DNA of 36,926 bases from a virus. Position 1 is the stretch's first letter, and the number at the start of each line of letters is the position of its first letter. This document shows, in pieces, positions 15,538 to 22,331 of the stretch. The translations under genes and the position numbers were made by a program. Location: positions 1 to 36,926 of the IMG/VR virus record IMGVR_UViG_3300037319_000092, one strand, 5' to 3'. The notes beneath the pieces are model-generated. The model was not told the DNA's origin, did no database searches, and saw only the letters and a list, made by a program, of their open reading frames with translations.

Positions 15538-16743
15538 TTAAGCTGCTGAGTCTTGAATCTGAATTGTAGTAGCAGGTAAACCACCAGTGGTAACATCGTT
15601 CAACAAAGCTTGGAAGCTTGAAGAAGCGATCAAACCCAATTCGTTATCGTCTTTTGTGAAACTACCAAGTTTGACTTTAGGTAGAGTAAAAGTAACGAAG
15701 TTAGAATTAGCAGAACCATCTGCAGTTAAAGTCAAGACAATAGAAACAGGTGTCTCATTATCAAAGAATCCACGAAACTCTTGATCTTGAAAGTAAACAC
15801 TTAAGTTACCTGTAACTCGAATGCGACCTGTGAAAATCTCTGATACTGAGTTTGAACCAACAGCAGTAGCGTTTTCTGTAGCGCGTTCTACTGAGAAATC
15901 AGCAGAGGTAACCAATGCAACTGGTACACCAGCAATAAGCAAAACACCGTTTACCGCAGCAAAAATACCACTGTTACTTTGTGCAGTAGGTGATGTAAAG
16001 TATTGTGTTGTTCCTGTCTGTGTCAAATCTTTACCAGCAAAGGCGAAGTCAACAGTTGTCAGACCAGTAGCAGGTAACTGAACAGACATGCTGTTTACCT
16101 TCATACCAGTGTAGACTTCAGACTGTGCAATGTCAGCGTAGAACTCTTCAACAGTGTAAGAATCGTCTGTGTGACCAGTAGCAGGTACAAACGTCTGCTT
16201 ACCGGGAGAAGTGAGAGTAACACCTGTAGCAGAGGCTTGAGCCGCCATAGTGCCGCCGTTCAGAGGAACAACAACCGCTTCTGTAGCACTCAAAGAAGCA
16301 ACAAGAAGGTTTCTAGCGTTGTCTACTGTAGCTGTTAGACCAGTGGCACGAACAACCATACCAACTTTAACACCGTCTGTTAAAAATGAACCAGAAGCAC
16401 GAACTAATGTGAAAGTTGTACCTGAAACAGTAACAGTAATTTGAGCTGAAGCACCTAGACTCACAGCAACGAAGTCTTTACCTACGATTGAACCCATGAA
16501 TTCAGAGTAAGCTGCTGCGGATAGTTCACCGTTCAAACTACCTTCTGCGGAACGAACACCGTGACGAAAGTCTGCGACTTGACGGTCAGTGCGAATTTCA
16601 CCTGATTCGTATGCTTCTTTCATCAGGTTAAAACTAGCAGTAACCCTACGAAGTAATTTAGCACCAGAGGCACTGGGTAAAACACCCCATGTAGTTTCTT
16701 TCTTGAATCCAACTTGCTTGGATACACCTTTTGAGATTGCCAT
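15538..16743 (-). CDS. Major tail (tube) protein
   Basis: 401 residues, rich in Thr/Ser/Ala/Val and beta structure. The N-terminus (SKQVGFKKETTWGVLPSASGAKLLRRV) and the segment RTDRQVADFRHGVRSAEGSLNGELS match the tail tube protein family common in proteobacterial siphophages (Phage_tube_2 type). A central insertion around residues 95-165 repeats small beta motifs, possibly an Ig-like or surface domain, as in lambda V. It is flanked by the tail terminator and the chaperones, and is followed by its own strong terminator, consistent with very high expression. Confidence 0.85.
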   Translation of the reverse strand: MAISKGVSKQVGFKKETTWGVLPSASGAKLLRRVTASFNLMKEAYESGEIRTDRQVADFRHGVRSAEGSLNGELSAAAYSEFMGSIVGKDFVAVSLGASAQITVTVSGTTFTLVRASGSFLTDGVKVGMVVRATGLTATVDNARNLLVASLSATEAVVVPLNGGTMAAQASATGVTLTSPGKQTFVPATGHTDDSYTVEEFYADIAQSEVYTGMKVNSMSVQLPATGLTTVDFAFAGKDLTQTGTTQYFTSPTAQSNSGIFAAVNGVLLIAGVPVALVTSADFSVERATENATAVGSNSVSEIFTGRIRVTGNLSVYFQDQEFRGFFDNETPVSIVLTLTADGSANSNFVTFTLPKVKLGSFTKDDNELGLIASSSFQALLNDVTTGGLPATTIQIQDSAA

Positions 16744-16768
16744 ATCATTTTCCTTAATTTAATTATCA

Positions 16769-16782
16769 ACATTTGCAAATGT
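16769..16782. repeat. 14-bp perfect palindrome upstream of the major tail protein
   Basis: ACATTTGCAAATGT is a perfect two-fold symmetric sequence 26 bases before the major tail protein start, in the 64-base gap after the tail terminator gene. It could be a protein-binding site or a short mRNA hairpin. No promoter with good -35 and -10 boxes was found beside it. Confidence 0.4.
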
Positions 16783-16807
16783 ACTGGTTTAGGTTCAGCA
16801 ACCGTGT

Positions 16808-17215
16808 TTAATAAGAGTAAACTTCTGCAACCAACTGAATGATCACAGGACAAATTACTCTTTCTGATGCAATAGAATTACCTGCAATTTGTGGAGTTTT
16901 TAGAACATGAATCTTTATACCGTCTTCATCTAATACTAAACCTTTTGCAAAATGATTGCGAACAAGTTCAGCACGCTCTAAAACTTCCGAAGTACCTTTG
17001 TTGGTATTACCAACTATAAACACCTGCATTGTCACTCGTTCTCTATAAAAACCAGTACCAAGAACAGGGTCATCAGGAGCTTGAATTGTAAATTGAACTC
17101 TTTGGTGTAAACCAATAGGAGGGTCAAAAGTAACTGATTCAAACGCCGTAGGTAATGAAGGAGACAAAGCAATAAGTTTTCTTTCTGCTGCTCTTTTAAT
17201 TTGTATAATTGCCAT
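16808..17215 (-). CDS. Tail terminator-like protein (DUF4128/lambda U-like)
   Basis: 135 residues. The pattern RVQFTIQAPDDPVLGTGFYRERVTMQVFIV and its position between the gp10-like neck protein and the major tail protein fit the tail terminator family, whose hexameric ring caps the finished tail and joins it to the head. The start overlaps the upstream stop by one base (TAATG), implying coupling. Confidence 0.72.
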   Translation of the reverse strand: MAIIQIKRAAERKLIALSPSLPTAFESVTFDPPIGLHQRVQFTIQAPDDPVLGTGFYRERVTMQVFIVGNTNKGTSEVLERAELVRNHFAKGLVLDEDGIKIHVLKTPQIAGNSIASERVICPVIIQLVAEVYSY

Positions 17216-17706
17216 TAACTTGCCTTATAATAGTCATCTAAATGATCTTGATATGTTCTCATAATTGAGTCAATAGTAGGTTTCATGATGGGTTTATTTT
17301 TATTATACTTCTGAAAGTCCATTTCTAAAGATTTGATGTAAGGACCAAAGTTACTAATCATAACTGTGTCACCCAACTTATACTCCATCATATCAGCCTT
17401 GACAAGAGTAAGTGCCATTTCGTCTGAACTTGGGCCATAAAGTGTTTGCATTTCCAAAGTACCATCTGTTGACACTCTCCAAGAACCTTTTGCAAAACCT
17501 TCTATTGGTTCCAGACCTATTTTCTTTTGCCTTAAGAGATACAGACTTTGCCATTTCTCAGAATCACCTATTGGTGTATTATCCATAGCTGTCCATGCTA
17601 TTGTATAAGTAAACTTCTGAACCATCCCCTTTAGTTTACGAACAGCTTCTTCATGGAACTTCTTTAGACTTTCTTCTAACTTTGAAGTATCGGAGGATAT
17701 AAACAT
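17215..17706 (-). CDS. HK97 gp10-like tail completion/neck protein
   Basis: 163 residues. The N-terminal amphipathic helix (SKLEESLKKFHEEAVRKLKGMVQKFTYTIAWTAMDNTPIGDS) followed by TP-x-G-D-S and the SNFGPYIKSLE segment are typical of the HK97 gp10/minor tail protein Z-like family, which works at the head-tail junction. It lies between a head-closure protein and the tail terminator in the standard order. Role is inferred from family pattern and gene order. Confidence 0.7.
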   Translation of the reverse strand: MFISSDTSKLEESLKKFHEEAVRKLKGMVQKFTYTIAWTAMDNTPIGDSEKWQSLYLLRQKKIGLEPIEGFAKGSWRVSTDGTLEMQTLYGPSSDEMALTLVKADMMEYKLGDTVMISNFGPYIKSLEMDFQKYNKNKPIMKPTIDSIMRTYQDHLDDYYKAS

Positions 17707-17707
17707 A

Positions 17708-18064
17708 CTAACCTTTTACAGTCAGTATCTTATATAGTATCACAAGACCATTGGCAGAATGTTCCGTAATTGAATCTACTGTGTAAACAATAGCGTCAAC
17801 AGTAATTTTATCTTTAACAGCAGGTTTGAAACTCAAGCTGTTATTTGCCAAATGGAACAATGCAGCATCTCTACCTACTAAACTTGGAAAGTTAAACTGA
17901 TTGGTACGAAGATGTTTCTTGTACATCTTGATAGAATAATTAGTTTCTGTATTGACAGTACTTGATGTTTCTACATCATAAACACCTTCAGTCACTACAG
18001 TATATGTACAAGTTTGACCGTGTTGAGCAATTGCTCTTATTATAATTGCCAAGTATTTATCCAT
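17708..18064 (-). CDS. Head closure (stopper)-like protein
   Basis: 118 residues of mainly beta character. The region FPSLVGRDAALFHLANNSLSFKPAVKDKITVDAIVYTVDSI has the look of the small beta-barrel neck proteins that plug the portal after packaging. The assignment depends mostly on position: second neck gene after the capsid protein, one base upstream of the gp10-like gene. Confidence 0.55.
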   Translation of the reverse strand: MDKYLAIIIRAIAQHGQTCTYTVVTEGVYDVETSSTVNTETNYSIKMYKKHLRTNQFNFPSLVGRDAALFHLANNSLSFKPAVKDKITVDAIVYTVDSITEHSANGLVILYKILTVKG

Positions 18065-18078
18065 AGTATCACCTTACT

Positions 18079-18483
18079 TTAAATACGAAATGCACTAGGG
18101 CGATAAGTAAAAATCTCAGTCTCTGGTTGCACAACACTGTTATTATCTAAATTAGAATCGTTGGCTAACATATCTGCTTTGGAGATACCACCAGCGTAAC
18201 CTTGTATTTTGTCGTATAATGAATTTAGACTTGGATTCTTTATATACAACTGCAGAGCTTGCATGTAGTTCTTAGCAGCAGATGAGCCTTTGATAGAAAA
18301 GATGTCAACACTTTCATCAGTTCTCATAGAGAGCTTAAGCATGATGCTCTTGGCAGCATCCATAGAAGCTCTTTGGATATTCCAATCGTGCTTACCCAAG
18401 AAATATGTATACTCGTCATCTGACATAATAGGAAATTCTACGGACGTATCTCCTAGTTCTATTCTCAATGCTTGAATTGTCAT
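18079..18483 (-). CDS. Head-tail adaptor-like protein (gp6-type)
   Basis: 134 residues, mostly helical, starting MTIQALRIELGDTSVEFPIMSDDEYTYFL, a pattern of adaptor/connector proteins that bind under the portal (LGD..PP-like start, then DDEY). It is the first gene after the capsid protein in transcription order. The ribosome site is AAAGGACATGTT before the ATG, nearly identical to that of the gene at 32406-32888. Function is inferred from order and the N-terminal pattern. Confidence 0.62.
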   Translation of the reverse strand: MTIQALRIELGDTSVEFPIMSDDEYTYFLGKHDWNIQRASMDAAKSIMLKLSMRTDESVDIFSIKGSSAAKNYMQALQLYIKNPSLNSLYDKIQGYAGGISKADMLANDSNLDNNSVVQPETEIFTYRPSAFRI

Positions 18484-18518
18484 AACATGTCCTTTATTAT
18501 ATCTAACATAAATATTAA

Positions 18519-18527
18519 ATTATAACA
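18519..18527 (-). promoter_or_regulatory. Extended -10 element upstream of the neck genes
   Basis: TGTTATAAT (18527-18519) is identical to the extended -10 of the promoters at 2737 and 15439, but there is no good -35 (nearest hexamer TTATCT at 17 bases). It overlaps the end of a 12-bp palindrome, ATCATTAATGAT (18527-18538). Possible promoter for the neck genes. Confidence 0.5.
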
Positions 18528-18555
18528 TCATTAATGATATAAGATAACACTTATG

Positions 18556-18583
18556 TTAGACACCTCAATTAAGAGGTATCTAA
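18556..18583 (-). repeat. 11-bp inverted repeat after the capsid terminator
   Basis: TTAGATACCTC and GAGGTGTCTAA (minus strand) pair over 11 bp, one G-U, with a 6-base loop. It follows the capsid gene's terminator and precedes the extended -10 at 18519. Possible second terminator stem, RNA-stability element or operator. Confidence 0.5.
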
Positions 18584-18590
18584 GGTACTT

Positions 18591-18608
18591 CAAAAAGCCC
18601 CGAAGGGC
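18591..18608 (-). terminator. UUCG-tetraloop terminator after the major capsid protein
   Basis: Minus-strand GCCC-TTCG-GGGC followed by TTTTTG, starting 6 bases after the capsid stop codon. The stem is only 4 bp but has the very stable UUCG loop, the same loop as the hairpin at 2696-2719. Likely partial termination, giving more capsid than neck transcript. Confidence 0.7.
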
Positions 18609-18613
18609 AATTA

Positions 18614-19627
18614 TTAGTTAGAAGTTGTCAACTGAATAACAGCAGCAGGACGGCGAACCAAGTTCAAGAAGTTAGCTTCTGATTGGATCAAAATTTCACT
18701 GTCTTTAGGGTCACGGTAAGTGAACACATAAGCTTGCTCACCAATGGTGTTGACATGGCTGAACTTGTTAGCAGGGCTAAAGTAAGTCTTGAACATGTCG
18801 TTAGTACCAACTGGAAGCATGTATGCCTCACCAGCGGGAATCAAAAATGCACCGTTGTATGAACCACGGTACTCAATGTACTCAACGCCACCGTGGATGA
18901 ATCTTCGGTATACGCCTGAACCCAAACGGTTACGCAATGGCTCTTGAGTGCTAGTGTAGTACTTGTAAGCTTCTTTAACAGTAGCATGGTTAATCAACTT
19001 AGCAAAGAAACCTGTTGAACACAGGACGATGATGTTGTTAACTACTTCACCACTCAAGATATTGTCTTGAATGTGTGCGATACCTTCTTCTGACTTAGCG
19101 TTCAAGTCAGTAGTTGATGTACCCAGCAAGAAGTCAATGGTTTTACGTGTTACGCCGAAGTCGGTGTAGAAGTTACCAGCAACAGTACCGTTAGGAGCGT
19201 AGATTGCACCTGCTGTAATAGCATGTGCACGAGCAGCTTCCAGAGTCACTGAGTGATTCATGCGGATACGTTGCAGTTTACGAGCGATAACAGCAGCTTC
19301 CGTTTCAGCCAAATCAGCAGAACCGTAAGCACGTTTACCTTGTACATCTTCTGGCTTGATACCGTCATCAAGTGGGAAGTGTGGAATAGCGAATGAACGC
19401 AATGTACGGGTATCACCTTTGTTTACACTGTTGCGTTCGCCACGGGTCTTGTCGGTAACTAAACCTAAAGTACCGTCACTTGACTCAACTGTAACACTGT
19501 GTTGGGCTACGCCCTCTTCACCAAAAAGACCTAATTCGTTGATCAAGCCCCATGTGTTAGGTACCAAGAGCAGTTCTTCTGTGTAATCAACTAGCTCAAA
19601 GGGTTTTTCAAAACTACGAGTTTGCAT
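18614..19627 (-). CDS. Major capsid protein (lambda gpE family)
   Basis: 337 residues, the same size as lambda gpE (341). Characteristic elements include the start RSFEKPFELVDYTEELLLVPNTWGLINELGLF, the RTFAIPHF-like TLRSFAIPHFPLDDGI, the ARxLQRIRMNHSVTLEAARAHAI helix, and VYRRFIHGGVEYIEYRGSYNG. It forms the HK97-fold shell. It follows the decoration protein as in lambda (D then E) and is followed by a terminator. Codon use is slightly richer in C/G than its neighbours, as is common for highly expressed genes. Confidence 0.92.
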   Translation of the reverse strand: MQTRSFEKPFELVDYTEELLLVPNTWGLINELGLFGEEGVAQHSVTVESSDGTLGLVTDKTRGERNSVNKGDTRTLRSFAIPHFPLDDGIKPEDVQGKRAYGSADLAETEAAVIARKLQRIRMNHSVTLEAARAHAITAGAIYAPNGTVAGNFYTDFGVTRKTIDFLLGTSTTDLNAKSEEGIAHIQDNILSGEVVNNIIVLCSTGFFAKLINHATVKEAYKYYTSTQEPLRNRLGSGVYRRFIHGGVEYIEYRGSYNGAFLIPAGEAYMLPVGTNDMFKTYFSPANKFSHVNTIGEQAYVFTYRDPKDSEILIQSEANFLNLVRRPAAVIQLTTSN

Positions 19628-19666
19628 TATATTTTCCTTGTTTTATGTTCGATAATCTGATTGGTA

Positions 19667-20062
19667 TTAAACAGCGTCATTGCTGTTAATACCTTTAGCT
19701 ACTAATGCAGCGTACACAGCTTCTTTTTCAGCATCCAGATCATAAGAAGCATCTAAGATTAGACCTGCCTTAGATACAATAGCTGGGCCTTTTACGAGGC
19801 AAAGAACTGTGATGTCAGTGTTTAGAAGTGTGGTTTTTTCAACCAATACGATGGCATCAGCAACTTGTGAACCATCGGAGGCAGTTTGAATAGCAACTTT
19901 GTATTTACCATCGGCAGTTACTTTACCAAGCACTGTGCCGGGAACCAAACTAGCTGCAGTGCCGTTGTATGTCACGGCAATGCGGCAGTAGCCAGACTCA
20001 GGGAATAGTTCTTGTTTAACTACGTTGGAGATGCGTTTTGCTTCAGTGGCAATTACAGTCAT
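19667..20062 (-). CDS. Head decoration protein (lambda gpD-like)
   Basis: 131 residues. The pattern LVPGTVLGKVTADGKYKVAIQTASDGSQVADAIVLVEKT...VLCLVKGPAIVSKAGLIL is that of the lambda head decoration protein D family, a trimeric cement protein that stabilises the expanded shell. It sits directly upstream of the major capsid gene, as in lambda. It is longer than gpD (110) by an N-terminal extension and a C-terminal stretch (EKEAVYAALVAKGINSNDAV) that is common in proteobacterial homologues. Confidence 0.87.
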   Translation of the reverse strand: MTVIATEAKRISNVVKQELFPESGYCRIAVTYNGTAASLVPGTVLGKVTADGKYKVAIQTASDGSQVADAIVLVEKTTLLNTDITVLCLVKGPAIVSKAGLILDASYDLDAEKEAVYAALVAKGINSNDAV

Positions 20063-20080
20063 TTTATTTTCCTTTTAATA

Positions 20081-21310
20081 TTACTTGTGTGCTTGCTTGG
20101 CTTTAAGTAATTTTGCCACAGCAGATTCTTTAACAACGGTTTCTTCTTGCGTTGAAACACCTTTTTCTACGAACATCTCAGATGTTTCAACAGTAGTCAT
20201 CAAAGCTTGCATAGCTGTGAGAAACGCTGTAAAATCATCTTCAGATTCTAATGATAGAGCAGCCTTAGCGATTGCTTCTACCTTACTATCGTCTTTAACG
20301 ATAGATTTAACTTTTTCAGTTTTTGCCTTATTGATAGCTTCTTTTCTCTCAGCTTCAAACAGAGCAATTGTATCCAGAGCTTTTTGTAGTTGTACCTTTT
20401 GCTCATCTAGAGCTTTTTGCACAAGTTCAAACTGAGCTTTTTCAACGGTTTCGATTTTAATTTCGTCTTCCATCTTAGATTTCTCCAATTCTTCTTTGTT
20501 AACAGAGGTAGATACCCCTTCAATATTCTCAACGCCAGCGTTTGTTGAGGCATCATTACCGTCTGCAGAAGCAGCAGGGTCAGATTCTTTATCTAGAGAC
20601 TTCTGTACTTTACTGAGTGTACCAGCCCTGTGACCAACAACTGTTTCGGTTGGCTCACCATCTCTATAAATTTGTATCAAAGCAGCAGGATTCTCTGCAG
20701 TAGCATTTAGTGTAAAGTCAGTACCGGGAACTTTCAAAGAACCTTCTCTAACTATCTCTTGAATCTTACCCGTGGCTTTACCACCACTTGAATTCCAAGA
20801 CACCATATCACCAACTTTGGGCTTATATGCTTTTTCTAATTTATCAAATGCTTTTTCGATCAAAGCTTGATCATTCAACATTGATAAATATTCGCTTTCA
20901 TCTAACTCAGATAGAACTTGTGAAAGACTCTCAGCATCATAAGCAGACTTCATTAACTCGTAAGATTCTAACTTAGACTGAATGTAATCTTCATGAGTTT
21001 CACCAGCCATAACATCACCATTAGGCATCGTGTGTGTTGGTTCGTAACCCATCATGCGAGCAAGAACTTCAGCATCACTACCGTACACTGAGAAGAACTT
21101 TTGCAGAAAATCAGGCAGTTCCATTGTTACACGAACTTGTTGCATTTTCTCTATGAATTCTTCACTGAAGTTATTTGCTTTTAATACCAGAGCGTAGTCA
21201 TGTGTATTTGCGGGGCCACCTTGTGACTTAGAAGTCAGGGCTACGTGAGCGCCTTCTTTTTCAAAACTAATATCCGATAGTTTTCTTTTAGCTTTTCGTT
21301 GTGTTGCCAT
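20081..21310 (-). CDS. Putative scaffold/capsid assembly protein with DUF2945 (Tudor-like) domain
   Basis: 409 residues in three parts: a helical N-terminal region; residues about 163-233, which match the DUF2945/Hva1 Tudor-like domain (VGDMVSWNSSGGKATGKIQEIV...AENPAALIQIYRDGE...VVGHRAGTLSKV); and a highly charged coiled-coil region (about 265-345) with a helical C-terminus ending in a basic KAKQAHK. The C-terminal half looks like a scaffold. Position between protease and decoration/capsid genes supports a role in prohead assembly; lambda has Nu3 there. The Tudor-like domain's job in a phage is unknown. The start overlaps the protease stop by one base. Confidence 0.65.
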   Translation of the reverse strand: MATQRKAKRKLSDISFEKEGAHVALTSKSQGGPANTHDYALVLKANNFSEEFIEKMQQVRVTMELPDFLQKFFSVYGSDAEVLARMMGYEPTHTMPNGDVMAGETHEDYIQSKLESYELMKSAYDAESLSQVLSELDESEYLSMLNDQALIEKAFDKLEKAYKPKVGDMVSWNSSGGKATGKIQEIVREGSLKVPGTDFTLNATAENPAALIQIYRDGEPTETVVGHRAGTLSKVQKSLDKESDPAASADGNDASTNAGVENIEGVSTSVNKEELEKSKMEDEIKIETVEKAQFELVQKALDEQKVQLQKALDTIALFEAERKEAINKAKTEKVKSIVKDDSKVEAIAKAALSLESEDDFTAFLTAMQALMTTVETSEMFVEKGVSTQEETVVKESAVAKLLKAKQAHK

Positions 21311-22104
21311 TATTCATCCTCTTCTATTGATTCGACAGATGCTAAAGCACCAATACTCAGACCATTGATTTCACCAGACTTAATTAACTCCCAAAGACCA
21401 TCATCTAATGATTGAATAGTTGCTAACCAAGTACCTTTTTTTACAATCTTATCACCCAGAACAAAATCTGTAGGGCAGCAGTAACTTTCACAGAACTCAA
21501 AAGTATCAGTTTCAACTAAATGAAATAGATTTGCTTTCATAGAATACTTGTTGAAATTATGACAAGCTTTGCGAACTTCTGCTTCACTAGTGATATCACC
21601 ATGAGCGTCCACTTCTTCTGGAACCATTACAATAAATGTAGCTTGTTTCAATTCTTCATCGACTGCTTTTGTAACGGGTAATTTCATTCCCATTAAAACG
21701 TCTTCTGATTCCAACTCATCATCTGTAATTTCTTTTATGTAACTCTTAAGAATGTCTTCTTCTTTTAACACACGCCTAGAGAAAGCTAAACCTGCTGAAC
21801 CACCCCAAAGTAACCAAGCAATGGTTCCTGCTGTAGGTCCACCATCTGGCATCTTCTTCTTAGGTGCGTAATTCTTTTCATGCCTACTAAAGAAAGCATA
21901 TGAGCGTTTCACAGTATTCAAACTAAGGTTTCCATTTATAATGTCTCTAGCTCTAGCCACACCAGAACCAACACCTTCAGCATTAGCTTGTGAAGCATCT
22001 AAACCACCTCGATTGTATTTCTCTCGCAGTGCCAGACCTCTCCTAGCGTTATTACGCATTGCTTCTGTGGGAGCAAAGCTTTTAGCTTTATCAATTGTTT
22101 CCAT
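21310..22104 (-). CDS. XkdF-type putative prohead protease with N-terminal phage domain
   Basis: 264 residues from the ATG at 22104, which has GGGA five bases upstream; an in-frame GTG at 22122 has no ribosome site. Residues about 1-110 match a small phage domain of unknown function that often stands alone (ARRGLALREKYNRGG...GSGVARARDIINGNLSLNTVKRSYAFFSRHEKNYAPKK...GTIAWLLWGGSAGLAF). From about 145 on it matches XkdF putative phage serine protease (FIVMVPEEVDAHGDITSEAEVRKACHNFNK...GTWLATIQSLDDGLWELIKSGEINGLSIGALA). The protease would cleave scaffold during maturation. A sigma-70 promoter lies at 22135-22163. Confidence 0.78.
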   Translation of the reverse strand: METIDKAKSFAPTEAMRNNARRGLALREKYNRGGLDASQANAEGVGSGVARARDIINGNLSLNTVKRSYAFFSRHEKNYAPKKKMPDGGPTAGTIAWLLWGGSAGLAFSRRVLKEEDILKSYIKEITDDELESEDVLMGMKLPVTKAVDEELKQATFIVMVPEEVDAHGDITSEAEVRKACHNFNKYSMKANLFHLVETDTFEFCESYCCPTDFVLGDKIVKKGTWLATIQSLDDGLWELIKSGEINGLSIGALASVESIEEDE

Positions 22105-22134
22105 ATTATTCCCATTAACCACAATATAAGTATT

Positions 22135-22163
22135 ATTATATCATATTTTTATTAGAAAATCAA
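22135..22163 (-). promoter_or_regulatory. Sigma-70 promoter for the capsid genes
   Basis: -35 TTGATT (22163-22158), 17-base spacer, TGA then -10 TATAAT (22140-22135). The -35 lies in the downstream arm of the hairpin at 22159-22193, so terminator and promoter overlap. It should drive protease, scaffold, decoration and capsid genes. Confidence 0.8.
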
Positions 22164-22193
22164 GTGCAATAACAAATTGTATTAGCACTTGAT
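22159..22193. terminator. Hairpin/terminator between fibre and capsid genes
   Basis: ATCAAGTGC and GCACTTGAT are perfectly complementary (9 bp); a bulged A and four further A-T pairs extend the stem around an 8-base loop. Followed by TTTTC on the minus strand and by ATGTTTTTA on the plus strand. Likely ends the fibre transcript. Confidence 0.7.
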
Positions 22194-22235
22194 ATGTTTT
22201 TACGAATTAGATAGTAAATTGATTTCTACTCTGAG

Positions 22236-22331
22236 TTATTTAATACCTTGAACTAATAAAGGTACTAACATTTCGTAGCGAACAGTTTAACACCTATCAG
22301 CAATTGATGCAGTAGGAACTACTTCACACAT
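22236..22331 (-). pseudogene. Remnant of a tail-fibre C-terminal segment with an in-frame stop
   Basis: From an ATG overlapping the fibre stop (TGATG, 22333-22329) the frame reads [14 protein letters not shown], a TAA (22289-22287), then TVRYEMLVPLLVQGIK and a final TAA at 22238-22236. The second half has the typical end of a fibre or S74-like chaperone (YEMLVPLLVQGIK). The fibre gene's AAAGGAGGGATTTG provides a strong ribosome site. Best read as a decayed leftover of a former fibre end; a functional 14-residue peptide is possible but unsupported. The rest of the 22123-22330 gap holds the promoter and hairpin. Confidence 0.5.
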
